NCBI GenBank assembly: GCA_023424015.1
Contig: JAFAEM010000006.1
Coordinates: forward strand, 1 to 64,000
From: Bacteroidota bacterium
Lineage (GTDB): Bacteria > Bacteroidota > Bacteroidia > Chitinophagales > Chitinophagaceae
DNA: 64,000 nucleotides
Direction of reading: 5' to 3'
The position numbers were made by a program, and so were the translations under genes. Positions 35,735 through 45,031 of this stretch are shown piece by piece. Within the stretch, counting starts at the first letter, position 1. Each line of letters opens with the position of its first letter. Under the pieces are notes generated by a model. That model was not told where the DNA came from. It worked only from the letters and a program-made list of their open reading frames with translations, and did no database searches.

Positions 35735-37161
35735 GCATCAAATATTTTCCCTGCGTTCAGGATATTATTTGGGTCGAAAACCTTTTTAATACCACGCATT
35801 AGTTCCAGTTGCGCTTCATCAAAAACAATGTCAAGGTATTCTTTTTGAATAAGCCCGATGCCGTGCTCACCGCTGATGGTGCCCCCCAGACCTTTCACCA
35901 ATTCAAAAAGGGCGCGCAGGCTTTTGGTCATCTCTGGATGTCCATAGCTGTTGGGTACACCTTCTTTTTTGATGCGTATATGCAGGTTACCATCTCCCGC
36001 ATGTCCATAGCATACGGCTTCGAAGCCATGCTTTATGCCCAGGGCTTTTACACCCTTTACCAATGCAGGCAACTCAGCGCGGGGGACCACTGTATCTTCC
36101 TCAATTGTATAGCCGGCCATTTTCACTGCTTCGGCAGTACGCCGTCTCAGTTTCCAGAGCTCCGCTTTTTGCTGCGAATCATCTGCAAAAAAGACTTCGC
36201 CACCCTCGTATTGCGCCATCAACTCCGCGATCTGTTCCATTTCCTTCATCAGCACTTCCATATCGTTGCCATCCACTTCAATGATCAGGTGTGCGGCAAT
36301 ATCATCGCTCACCGGTACTGCATAACTGTCCACCATCTTACTCACGATCTTCAAAGCGTCAATTTCCACCAGTTCAAGTGCGCTGGGCGTAAATCCCGCC
36401 CGAAAGATGGCGCTTACGGCTTCGCTCGCTTTTTCCAGTGATGCAAAAGGCACCAGCATCAGGAGATCATGAACAGGAAGCGGTATCAGTTTCAAAACGA
36501 TCCTGGTAACGATGCCCAGGGTTCCTTCACTGCCAACAACCAATTGTGTCAGGTTGTATCCTGTCGAGTTTTTTAAAACATTCGAACCTGTCCAGATGAT
36601 CTCACCCGAAGGCAATACCATTTGCAGGTTGAGCACATAATCCTTTACCACACCATATTTAACAGCTTTCGGGCCGCCACTGTTTTCAGCAATATTACCG
36701 CCGATAAAACAGGAGCCGCGGCTACTTGGGTCGGGTGGGTAAAAAAGTCCTTTTTCTTTCACGGCATTTTGCAACACTTCGGTGATCACGCCGGGCTCCG
36801 TGGTGACCTGTAGGTTGCGCTCGTCGATTTGCAGGATGGAATTCATCCTTTCGGTTGAAAGCAATACACCTCCAAGATGTGGCAGGGCGCCGCCACTCAA
36901 ACCTGTACCGGCGCCCCGTGGTGTGACCGGTATTTTATTTTCGTTGCAAATCTTCATGATCGCGCTAACCTCCTCCACGGTGCGTGGCTTGATCACAACT
37001 TCGGGAAGGTAGCTGAGTGTTTCGGTCTGATCGTGCGAATAGAAGTTTAAAGATTCTTCGTCTACAAAAACATACGCCTCTCCCGTTATCTGTTTAAAGC
37101 GTTCGATATGACTGGAACTAATTGTAGCACGGGTTAAAACCCCTGTCGTTGCTGGATTCAT
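35731..37161 (-). CDS. FAD-binding 2-hydroxyacid oxidase (GlcD/D-lactate dehydrogenase-like)
   Basis: 476 residues. The PCMH-type FAD domain has PRGAGTGLSGGALPHLGG near residue 80 and GSEGTLGIVTRI near 205; the C-terminal oxidase domain includes CYGHAGDGNLHIRI and GEHGIGLIQKEYL. It oxidises glycolate, D-lactate or a related hydroxyacid. It begins the three-gene operon with the membrane and beta-barrel proteins. Confidence 0.9.
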   Translation of the reverse strand: MNPATTGVLTRATISSSHIERFKQITGEAYVFVDEESLNFYSHDQTETLSYLPEVVIKPRTVEEVSAIMKICNENKIPVTPRGAGTGLSGGALPHLGGVLLSTERMNSILQIDERNLQVTTEPGVITEVLQNAVKEKGLFYPPDPSSRGSCFIGGNIAENSGGPKAVKYGVVKDYVLNLQMVLPSGEIIWTGSNVLKNSTGYNLTQLVVGSEGTLGIVTRIVLKLIPLPVHDLLMLVPFASLEKASEAVSAIFRAGFTPSALELVEIDALKIVSKMVDSYAVPVSDDIAAHLIIEVDGNDMEVLMKEMEQIAELMAQYEGGEVFFADDSQQKAELWKLRRRTAEAVKMAGYTIEEDTVVPRAELPALVKGVKALGIKHGFEAVCYGHAGDGNLHIRIKKEGVPNSYGHPEMTKSLRALFELVKGLGGTISGEHGIGLIQKEYLDIVFDEAQLELMRGIKKVFDPNNILNAGKIFDA

Positions 37162-37260
37162 AAGGGTGCAAAAATCGGGATAATTTGAGGAAAATGTTCA
37201 AAATTCAGTGTGCAATCTCCGCTAGCGGGAAAGCATTGGAGATGTGGCGGAATCCCTAGT

Positions 37261-37345
37261 CTTATTTAGCCGCGAGCTGCGAGCTTCGAGCCACGAGGTT
37301 CAAGGACCTCAAATTTCGTCGTCATACGATCGGTCTCGAAGCACG
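37261..37345. repeat. Direct repeat copy 1, hairpin-forming (85 bp)
   Basis: Matches 37432-37516 at 81 of 85 positions by eye. The ends are inverted (GCGAGCTGCGAGCTTCGAG against CTCGAAGCACGTAGCTCG), and GAGGTTCAAGGACCTC forms an internal hairpin. The pattern fits a small non-autonomous palindromic element. Confidence 0.85.
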
Positions 37346-37431
37346 TAGCTCGTCGCTCGTAGCTTTTTTGAAGCGACATTTTAACTTTGACACGACAATA
37401 GTGTTAAGCCAACAATATTTTGACGGTTCCT

Positions 37432-37516
37432 CTTATTTAGCCGCGAGCTGTGAGCTATGAGCCACGAGGTTCAAGGACCTCAAATTTCGTCGTCATACGA
37501 TCGGTCTCGAAGCTCG
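37432..37516. repeat. Direct repeat copy 2, hairpin-forming (85 bp)
   Basis: Second copy of the element. It differs at four positions, mostly in the outer arms; the partner arm changes too, so pairing is largely kept. Confidence 0.85.
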
Positions 37517-37531
37517 AAGCTCATCGGGGGA

Positions 37532-38572
37532 TCAATACGTCTTAAAAGTAGGGCACATGGACTGTTGCCTGTTGCCTTTATAGCGATCAAAAACACCCTG
37601 TTTGACCAGGGAAAACTCAAAGGCGCCACGGGTGTTGTTATAATTTCTCAATGTTGAGATCGTGGCGTCGTATGTGAACGTGAAATTAAAGTCTTTATAG
37701 CCCAGTCCGATCATGGGTATGAAAGCGTCGCCACTGCGATAATACACGCCACCGATCAACACGTTCTCGCCATCGCCTGATAAATTATAATGCGCATTAG
37801 CCCCAAGCACCCACTCATAAGATTTCGCCTGCAATGAAAAATACGAATTGGGATTGATGATCCATTGCTCATTGAGTTTAAAACTGCCATTGATAAATGC
37901 GGTATGTCTCACCGGTATGCGATTGTCAACACCCGGCTGGGGATTGAAAAACGATTCCCGCGGGCGGTTGATATGCGCGGTGGAAAAACCGACATTAAAA
38001 TAAGTATTGTCGTCAGGAAAATAAGCATAATTCATTCCCGCCTGGATATCCAGGTAACTGATATTATTAGTTGCCAGCGCCACACTGGTAGGCAGGTGCG
38101 CATCAAAGAAATGACCATCGAACTGATCAGGAAATTTAAGGTTGGTAACATTGATCTGTTTGTTGGCCAGGCCCACATTAAAACCCAGGCTGATCAGGCT
38201 TCCCAGGTTAAGCATCTGGTGATAGGCGATAGAACCGTATAATTTGGTAGAGGTAAGATTACCACTGCCGGCGACATCACGCAGGATCATACCACCTACA
38301 CCTACCCAACCATCCCTCTCCTCGTTTTCCAGGATCTGCATATCACCAAATGCGCTCATCGTCTTATAGGGTATCGACATGATCGACGACCATTGATTGC
38401 GATAATTGACACCGAGCCTGTAATCACCTTCGGGAATAAAACCTGTATTGGCGGGATTGGTGCTTAGCGGTGAATTCATGAACTGTGAAAAATGGAGATC
38501 CTGGGCCGAAGCAGTATGGGAAAGAAACATCGTACATGCGATAAAGCCTGCGATGCAAGAGACAGCGCGCAT
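37532..38572 (-). CDS. PorP/SprF family type IX secretion membrane protein
   Basis: 346 residues from the ATG at 38572, which puts the signal peptide (RAVSCIAGFIACTMFLSH, cut after TASA) at the N-terminus. The mature start QDLHFSQFMNSPLSTNPANTG is diagnostic of PorP/SprF, followed by an outer-membrane beta barrel. SprF-type partners are often encoded next to cargo with type B C-terminal domains, exactly as here. Confidence 0.92.
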   Translation of the reverse strand: MRAVSCIAGFIACTMFLSHTASAQDLHFSQFMNSPLSTNPANTGFIPEGDYRLGVNYRNQWSSIMSIPYKTMSAFGDMQILENEERDGWVGVGGMILRDVAGSGNLTSTKLYGSIAYHQMLNLGSLISLGFNVGLANKQINVTNLKFPDQFDGHFFDAHLPTSVALATNNISYLDIQAGMNYAYFPDDNTYFNVGFSTAHINRPRESFFNPQPGVDNRIPVRHTAFINGSFKLNEQWIINPNSYFSLQAKSYEWVLGANAHYNLSGDGENVLIGGVYYRSGDAFIPMIGLGYKDFNFTFTYDATISTLRNYNNTRGAFEFSLVKQGVFDRYKGNRQQSMCPTFKTY

Positions 38573-38872
38573 GGCACAAGGTGCAAATCGCGGTGTTGTG
38601 TGTGCACGACGCAGAATGCGCGATACACGGGCGATGTTTGTTTGCCAAATACCTTTTTCCATCATTTCCACATTTTCAAATTTTCAAATTATCTCTAATT
38701 AACGTTTTATCATCTTTCCTGGTTGTTTTTGTACCATCGAAACTCTACATCCAATGTAAGGGCACAAGGTACAGGGCGACAGATGTACGATGTACGACAG
38801 ATGGAAGCATGCCAGATTCCTTTTTCCATCATTTCCACATTTTCACATTTTCAAATTTTCAAATTATCTCTT
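38573..38872. other. 300-nt spacer with a decayed 3'-end copy of the T9SS cargo gene
   Basis: Holds no intact gene. It includes a relic (38641-38764) and the original's own downstream tract (38812-38872), both carrying TTTTCCATCATTTCCACATT and CATTTTCAAATTTTCAAATT. Confidence 0.75.
38641..38764 (-). pseudogene. Relic of the 3' end of the adjacent T9SS cargo gene
   Basis: On the minus strand the segment reads ACATTGGATGTAGAGTTTCG then GATGGTACAAAAACAACCAG, matching the cargo gene's last 20 codons (TLDVEFFDGTKTTRKGDITL), but lost bases after GAGTTT put it out of frame. The downstream non-coding tract is duplicated too. It is a non-functional partial duplication of the sorting-domain end. Confidence 0.8.
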
Positions 38873-41800
38873 TTATCTTATTAACGTTATATCACCCTTC
38901 CTGGTTGTTTTTGTGCCATCGAAAAACTCTACATCGAGTGTATAGGCATAAACATCCATGGGTTGTACCACGCCTTTTACGCGACCATCCCAGCCTTCGT
39001 TGGGATTGGCTGTCTCAAATACTTTCTGACCCCAGCGGTTCCAGATAATGAACCGCATTTTCGCTATACCAAATCCGCGAACCTGAACCCTGCTGTTGAT
39101 ATCATTACTATTTGGTGTAAATGCATTGGGCACATCGAGGGCAGGCACCACAATGGTACTCACCGGCATGCATAAGGAATCAGGACAACCCACAGAGTTG
39201 TACGCGATTAGGCATACGTTGAAAGTACCCGTAGCGTTGTACTGGTGTGTCACATCCGCTCTTGAATTAGTGACCAGCGAATCACCGTCACCAAACAACC
39301 ATTTGAAACTTACGGCGTTTGTCGAGGACGTATTGGTAAATACGTTGGGTGTGTTTTCAACCGGTACAGTGGGTGTATAAGTAAAATTTGCGGTTGGCCG
39401 GTCTGACACGGTCAATACCATCGTTGTTTCATCGGTCTTATTACAAGTATTCGGATCATTGGCAATCAGCCTCACGGTATATTGACCTGGTGATGCATAG
39501 AAATGCGTTGGGTTGGCCAGCGTGGAAGTATTATCCGCACCTGATGCAGGATCGCCAAAATCCCAGGTGAAGTTCTGCCCGCCTACGGAAGTGTTCCTGA
39601 ATTGTGCCGTATACGGAGCGCAGCCCTGGTCTGTTTCAAATGCCGCCTGCACATTGGCGGCAACGCTGATCACGGTATCCAGCACATCCGGGAAATTACA
39701 ATATGCAGAGTCATTCAGTATCAATTTTACATTGTAAGAACCGACTGCAGGGAAGGTATGAACTACGCTATTCAGTCCACCCACAACCTGCGGACTTCCG
39801 TCACCAAAATCCCAGATAAACGATGAATCGGTAAACGGTCGTGTAGGTGAGGTGGTCGACAGGTTATTGAACCGGTAATCAAGTGCCGTACAGGCCCCTG
39901 TCTTTTCAAAACTCATAGCAAGGTTTGCCTTCAGATCGCCAACGCGGATATTGATGTAAGAGGTATCTGTGATATTACAACTGGCCGAGTCAACTGCAAT
40001 AAGTCGAACGCGGTAAGTACCTACATTGGCGAAGGTATGGGTCTGGGTATATCCCTGTGCCGCCGGCAGTGGACCCACTTCAGGGCTGCCGTCACCAAAA
40101 TTCCAGTAATATGACTGCGCATTTCGAACAAGGTCAGTAAATGTAACATCGAGTGGAAAACATCCAGCTGTATCGCCGGGTACCCCGCCGATTGCGGAAG
40201 AAACTTCTGATCCCACTCCAGCAAGATTAAAAGCGATCTTGATCATACCGAGGTTACAACCCTGACCGGATAAATTGGTAGAACTCCAGACACCAAATGT
40301 GGCGGGGAAAGGCACGTTACCACCGCAGTTAGCACACACACCCTGATAGATTACGCCATTTGCATCAAACCGGCTGGTACCACCATCCACGTGATCGGTG
40401 AAACCCTGGTTCTGTCCAAAATAGCTACCATACAACTGCGATGCGGCATCTCTTTTTAAGACAAAGAAATAGAAGTCCCTGCCATCGGTTGAGCGCTGTA
40501 GTGCATCAGCGGTGATCGGCAAACCAATGGTGCCAGCATTAGGATAGAGATTTCCAGGCTGGTCCTGTGTACCACTACCCCATCCCGAAACATATACGTT
40601 CTCGCAACGGTCAACCAGGAAAGCCGTGATGGAAATATTCGGCCGCGCGGATCCATTCCCAAATGTTGTGGAGTATACATACGCCGAAAGATCCGGCTGC
40701 AACTTGCAGATAAATTGTTTGGAGGTACCGTTATTATAAGGAGCATTGATGATCGGCCATGCACCCTGGGTTTGACCCGTGATATAAGGAAACCCGTTGC
40801 GGTCGAACTGAATGCCGTATACCTGATCGATCTGTGGAGTACCAATAAAAGTGGACCTGATCAGGTTGGCGCCATTGTTTGAGAGCTGTGCAATAAAACC
40901 GTCCACGTCACCCAACGCTGAATTTGTATTAAAAGCACCATGTAACGCGGTGCCTACGGTTCCCGCATGTGAACCGGGAAAATCATCGCTTTGTGTACCA
41001 CCGGCTACAAATATGTCGCCGTTGGGGCTTAGCGATAATACGTATGCGGCATCATTGCCGCGTCCACCCAGGTAAGTTGAAAACAAATTAGTAGAAAGAT
41101 CAGGTGTAAATTTCAAAATCACGGCGTCCTGGTTGTCGGGACCGCCACCTGAAACCTGTTGAAATGCTCCGGCTGTGGTTGGGAATTTCGCACTTGCAGC
41201 CGTTCCGACAGATTGCGAACACGAAGCAACATAAATATTGCCTGCCCCATCAATGATCACTTCACTTCGTCCATCATCACCATAGTTTTGTTGGAGTGAT
41301 ACATCGCCAGCCCTGTTATAATTAATATTGACACCATCGTCGCCAGCGCCACCGATCATACGGGAGCCGATCAGCGCAGTGCCTGTTGCATTCAATTTCG
41401 TTATAATAATCTCAGATCCACCGCCGGGACCGATCAACGGCGCGGTGGTCGGGAAGTTGTCTTCAGGAAGGTTGGAACCCGATGAAAAAGATCTTCCGGC
41501 AATGATCAGGTTGCCCTGGTTGTCGGAAATAAGACTATGCGGCTGCTCGTTTTTGGATCCGCCGAGGTAGGTCGCGTAAACACGATTGCCCCCATTGGGT
41601 GTTAACTTAATGATACCAATATCATGCGGATCAAGACCCCTGTTGTCGCCACCCTGGAAAACAGTTTGAAACGCGCCTGGTGAAACCGGGAAAGTATTTG
41701 ATTGAAATACGATACCACCGCCAAAGAAACTTCCATCCGGCCCATATGTAGCGGTGAAACCCCAGTTGTTGGCGGTACTTCCGGAAAGGGAAACAAAGAT

Positions 41801-42568
41801 GGGTGAAGGGTCAATAACAAGTGTTTTCGTTGGATCGTAATTCTTCACATCAAACCGCACAATATTATTTCTAACCACATATTTACAGTTGCGTTCCACC
41901 TTGCCTTCGTCGCGGTATTGATAAGTGGATGGGATCGTTTCCTTTAGCTCGCCAATAGATGTGCCGAGAACGAGTTCCTTATTTCTCACCATCATCTTTT
42001 CCACCCCTTCATATTTAAGAGCGATCTGTCGGATATCCGCTCCCGGCTTTACGATGATATCGTATTTCAACGCGCCTTCGTGTGAATAATAGCGAACATC
42101 AACATTCGGATAAACCTCCTTCATGGTGACAGCCTGGTAGATCTTGCAATTGGAAGCCCATTTGGAGGGATCGTTGCCAATGAAATAGTTATTATAGGTA
42201 TCTATAGGCTTATCGGGAACAACCTGCATCTTGGGTGATGCCCCAACAAAATCTACATTATAAGAATGTGAACGAAGCACAAATGGCTCTGGCGACTTTT
42301 CCATAGCGACTGCAGATGCCGGTGCATGATGTTGTTGCGAATTTTTGTTGATATACTTCGCGTAATCGTCTTTGTTATGTTGCAAAATGGTAAACCCACC
42401 CGATCTCATAAATACGGCACCGGCATACACATCTGCTTTATACTTAATGCGGTTGTCCCACTGTCCTTTGTTTTCAATAAATTCAATATTGTCATAACCC
42501 TGGGAAAAACCAGCAACAACAGGAGCAAGAAATGCTAAGAGAAAAATATAGGGCTTAAGGCTTGTCAT
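38873..42568 (-). CDS. Large T9SS cargo: beta-propeller repeats, PKD domains, gliding-type CTD
   Basis: 1231 residues. Signal peptide (FLLAFLAPVVAGFSQG) is followed by a DUF7948-like domain (FIENKGQWDNRIKYKADVYA), SBBP-type repeats (about 270-780), several PKD domains (WNFGDGSPEVGP, WDFGDGSPQVVGG, FKWLFGDGDS, about 810-1140) and a C-terminal type B sorting domain (about 1150-1231: VPNAFTPNSNDINSRVQV and IWNRWGQKVFE). It should be exported and attached to the surface by the type IX system. PorP/SprF lies downstream. Confidence 0.92.
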   Translation of the reverse strand: MTSLKPYIFLLAFLAPVVAGFSQGYDNIEFIENKGQWDNRIKYKADVYAGAVFMRSGGFTILQHNKDDYAKYINKNSQQHHAPASAVAMEKSPEPFVLRSHSYNVDFVGASPKMQVVPDKPIDTYNNYFIGNDPSKWASNCKIYQAVTMKEVYPNVDVRYYSHEGALKYDIIVKPGADIRQIALKYEGVEKMMVRNKELVLGTSIGELKETIPSTYQYRDEGKVERNCKYVVRNNIVRFDVKNYDPTKTLVIDPSPIFVSLSGSTANNWGFTATYGPDGSFFGGGIVFQSNTFPVSPGAFQTVFQGGDNRGLDPHDIGIIKLTPNGGNRVYATYLGGSKNEQPHSLISDNQGNLIIAGRSFSSGSNLPEDNFPTTAPLIGPGGGSEIIITKLNATGTALIGSRMIGGAGDDGVNINYNRAGDVSLQQNYGDDGRSEVIIDGAGNIYVASCSQSVGTAASAKFPTTAGAFQQVSGGGPDNQDAVILKFTPDLSTNLFSTYLGGRGNDAAYVLSLSPNGDIFVAGGTQSDDFPGSHAGTVGTALHGAFNTNSALGDVDGFIAQLSNNGANLIRSTFIGTPQIDQVYGIQFDRNGFPYITGQTQGAWPIINAPYNNGTSKQFICKLQPDLSAYVYSTTFGNGSARPNISITAFLVDRCENVYVSGWGSGTQDQPGNLYPNAGTIGLPITADALQRSTDGRDFYFFVLKRDAASQLYGSYFGQNQGFTDHVDGGTSRFDANGVIYQGVCANCGGNVPFPATFGVWSSTNLSGQGCNLGMIKIAFNLAGVGSEVSSAIGGVPGDTAGCFPLDVTFTDLVRNAQSYYWNFGDGSPEVGPLPAAQGYTQTHTFANVGTYRVRLIAVDSASCNITDTSYINIRVGDLKANLAMSFEKTGACTALDYRFNNLSTTSPTRPFTDSSFIWDFGDGSPQVVGGLNSVVHTFPAVGSYNVKLILNDSAYCNFPDVLDTVISVAANVQAAFETDQGCAPYTAQFRNTSVGGQNFTWDFGDPASGADNTSTLANPTHFYASPGQYTVRLIANDPNTCNKTDETTMVLTVSDRPTANFTYTPTVPVENTPNVFTNTSSTNAVSFKWLFGDGDSLVTNSRADVTHQYNATGTFNVCLIAYNSVGCPDSLCMPVSTIVVPALDVPNAFTPNSNDINSRVQVRGFGIAKMRFIIWNRWGQKVFETANPNEGWDGRVKGVVQPMDVYAYTLDVEFFDGTKTTRKGDITLIR

Positions 42569-42708
42569 TCTTTCTTTAAATTAACGCAAATATTCGGTAA
42601 ACAGTCCGAAAATTTATGTTAAGAACGCTGACAAGGCAATTGCTATTCTCTGCAATTCAATTATTAGCGGGAAGCTTCTCAAAATCCCTGTTCCTTATCC
42701 TCGTATCC

Positions 42709-44820
42709 TTACGATATTTTACTCCAGGCCATTTTACCTTTCTGCTGTAGGAGGTAGTTTTTCAACGGCAAATTTTCTGCCGAACTGAGGTCAGGATCCA
42801 GCTCCAGCAGGGCTGAGATCAGGTTACGGGCGGTATCCAAAAGATTGCGGTCCTGCACGATGTTGGCGATTTTAAAATTGAGCATCCCGCTTTGGCGGGT
42901 ACCCTCAATATCACCCGGCCCCCTCAGTTCCATATCCTTTTCCGCGATCTCAAAACCGTTGGCCGTAGAGACCATAATTTTAAGTCGCTCGCGGGCATCA
43001 TTCCCCAGTTTAGATCCTGATAAAAGGATGCAATAACTTTTCTCCGCACCCCTGCCTACCCTGCCACGCAATTGATGTAATTGCGAAAGGCCAAACTTTT
43101 CCGCGCTTTCTACCACCATCACAGTGGCATTGGGAACATTCACACCTACCTCTATCACCGTCGTTGAAACCATGATTTGAGTATCCCCGGTAACAAAACG
43201 TTGCATATTCGTTACTTTTTGTTCGGCGGGTTGCTTGCCATGTACCATGCTGATCCAAAACTTCGGTTCAGGGAAATATCCTTTTACCGTTTCATAGCCT
43301 CGCATCAGGTTCTCATAATCCAATTTATCGCTTTCTTCTATCAGCGGAAAGATGATATAAGCCTGGCGGCCCTTTTCTATTTCGGCACGCAGAAAATCCA
43401 TCACACGGCTGCGCTGCGACTCATTTCGGTTAACGGTTATGACCGGCTGCCTGCCGGGAGGCAATTCATCAATAACGCTATAATCCAGGTCGCCATAGGC
43501 CGTCATGGCAAGCGTGCGGGGTATGGGGGTGGCAGTCATTACCAGTACATGCGGCGGCGTTTCGGCTTTTTGCCAAAGTCTTGCCCGCTGGGCTACTCCA
43601 AATTTGTGCTGTTCATCTACGATCACCAGCCCCAGTTTATGAAACTGTACCACATCCTCGATCACCGCGTGAGTGCCTACCAGGATATGAATGTTACCTG
43701 CTGCCAATTCAGACAGGATGCGCTTACGATCCCGTGCTTTTGTGGCACCAGTTAGCAGTTCAACAGAAACCGGCATATCCTTTAAAAGTGCCGTTATCGA
43801 ATGAAAATGTTGGGTGGCGAGGATGGCGGTAGGCGCCATCAGGCAGGCCTGGAAACCATTGTCGGCAGCCAGCAGCATCGTCAGCAGGGCAACGATGGTT
43901 TTGCCACTTCCCACATCTCCCTGCAATAACCGGTTCATCTGCCTGCCTGTGCCGGTATCGGTCCTGATCTCTTTGATCACACGTTTCTGGGCACCCGTTA
44001 GCTCAAATGGGAGATGGTCTTTATAAAAACTATTAAAAAGCGCGCCTACTTTGTCGAAGACCACCCCTTTTGAAAAACGATGGCGCCGGGAACGGATCAG
44101 GTTCATGCGTAGCTGCGCCATGAATAGTTCCTCAAACTTTAGTCTTTTCACCGCCGCTTCATATTGTGAGGCTGAGGATGGAAAATGAACCTGCCGGTAA
44201 GCTTCAAACCTGGACATCAATTGCAGGGTGGATATAATTTTTGCGGGCAGGTTTTCGGGAAGGTCTTTCTCACGAAGCATGGCCAGCAGGACCTGGGTTA
44301 ATTTGGCCAGCTGCCTGCCACCTAATCCCCTGGCCTTTAGTTTTTCCGTTGCCGGGTAAACTGGTTCCAGGAAACTCTTGCCATCTTTTTTTTCAGCAGT
44401 CAGGGGTTCGATCTCCGGGTGAACGATCTGTACGCTATTATTAAAAAAGCCCGGCTTGCCATAAACCAGGTAAGACTGACCGGGCACCAGCGACTTTTGA
44501 ATCCAGCTGATCCCCTGGAACCAGACCAGTTCGAGAAAGCCGGTCTTATCCCTAAGTTGTCCGATAAGCCGACGGGAGGCTTTTGTGCCGGCAACTTCGA
44601 GGTCAACCAACACCCCGGCCACCTGGATATGGTCAGTCTGCGGGTTGATATCACTGATCGGGTTGATCCGGGTTTTGTCGACATGCCGGTAAGGAAAAAG
44701 CTCGAGCAGGTCGCGGAAGTTGAAGATTTCCAGCTCTTTCTTCAATAGCTCTGCCCGCTGGGGACCCACCCCTTTAAGGTATTCAATTGGATTATCTAAT
44801 ATGGAAACGGTGGATGAAAT
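42709..44820 (-). CDS. recG: ATP-dependent DNA helicase RecG, non-canonical start
   Basis: RecG rescues stalled forks. The wedge/OB domain (about 60-180) and helicase motifs are intact: RLLQGDVGSGKTIVALLT (motif I), VIVDEQHKFGVAQR, MTATPIPRTLAM and QLRGRVGRG. The first canonical start (GTG at 44769) would lose the conserved ILDNPIEYLKG just upstream. The frame stays open to about 44860, but contains no ATG, GTG or TTG there; ATT at 44820 gives a family-like start (SSTVSILDNP). The start is therefore an unusual codon or a mutated ATG. Confidence 0.85.
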   Translation of the reverse strand: MSSTVSILDNPIEYLKGVGPQRAELLKKELEIFNFRDLLELFPYRHVDKTRINPISDINPQTDHIQVAGVLVDLEVAGTKASRRLIGQLRDKTGFLELVWFQGISWIQKSLVPGQSYLVYGKPGFFNNSVQIVHPEIEPLTAEKKDGKSFLEPVYPATEKLKARGLGGRQLAKLTQVLLAMLREKDLPENLPAKIISTLQLMSRFEAYRQVHFPSSASQYEAAVKRLKFEELFMAQLRMNLIRSRRHRFSKGVVFDKVGALFNSFYKDHLPFELTGAQKRVIKEIRTDTGTGRQMNRLLQGDVGSGKTIVALLTMLLAADNGFQACLMAPTAILATQHFHSITALLKDMPVSVELLTGATKARDRKRILSELAAGNIHILVGTHAVIEDVVQFHKLGLVIVDEQHKFGVAQRARLWQKAETPPHVLVMTATPIPRTLAMTAYGDLDYSVIDELPPGRQPVITVNRNESQRSRVMDFLRAEIEKGRQAYIIFPLIEESDKLDYENLMRGYETVKGYFPEPKFWISMVHGKQPAEQKVTNMQRFVTGDTQIMVSTTVIEVGVNVPNATVMVVESAEKFGLSQLHQLRGRVGRGAEKSYCILLSGSKLGNDARERLKIMVSTANGFEIAEKDMELRGPGDIEGTRQSGMLNFKIANIVQDRNLLDTARNLISALLELDPDLSSAENLPLKNYLLQQKGKMAWSKIS

Positions 44821-44964
44821 AAGAAATGGTTTATTAACAAAAATAACTGATTATTAAAATTTTGAACGGGATTGTGCCGGTTTAGAAGCGCTGAGATCAT
44901 GCATCAGTTGACCCCATAACCGTCTGATTTAAAAAAAATTAAACCATACACAATAAAAAACAAG

Positions 44965-44995
44965 TTGCGGTTTTTTGAAATACGATCTATTTTTG
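44965..44995 (+). promoter_or_regulatory. Consensus Bacteroidota promoter for the WecA/MraY-like gene
   Basis: TTG at 44965-44967, a 20-nt spacer and TATTTTTG at 44988-44995. It proves the upstream in-frame TTG at 44975 is not the start and supports the ATG at 45032. Confidence 0.8.
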
Positions 44996-45031
44996 TCGCA
45001 GAGAACCAATAACCAGGAAAAACCGATACTA

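Larger units (their letters stand above)
37162..37531. other. 370-nt spacer containing a duplicated hairpin element
   Basis: No gene is seen. The spacer is dominated by two copies of an 85-bp element (separate entries). A hairpin-plus-T-run lies at the end of copy 1 (AGCTTTTTT at about 37362). Confidence 0.75.

Noticed and set aside
37261..37516. Repeat pair considered as CRISPR remnant
   Set aside because: Only two copies, 85 bp each, with palindromic ends and no regular short spacers or cas genes.
38573..38671. N-terminal extension of the PorP/SprF protein
   Set aside because: The extension lies before a proper signal peptide starting at 38572 and is rich in Arg, unlike an exported protein.
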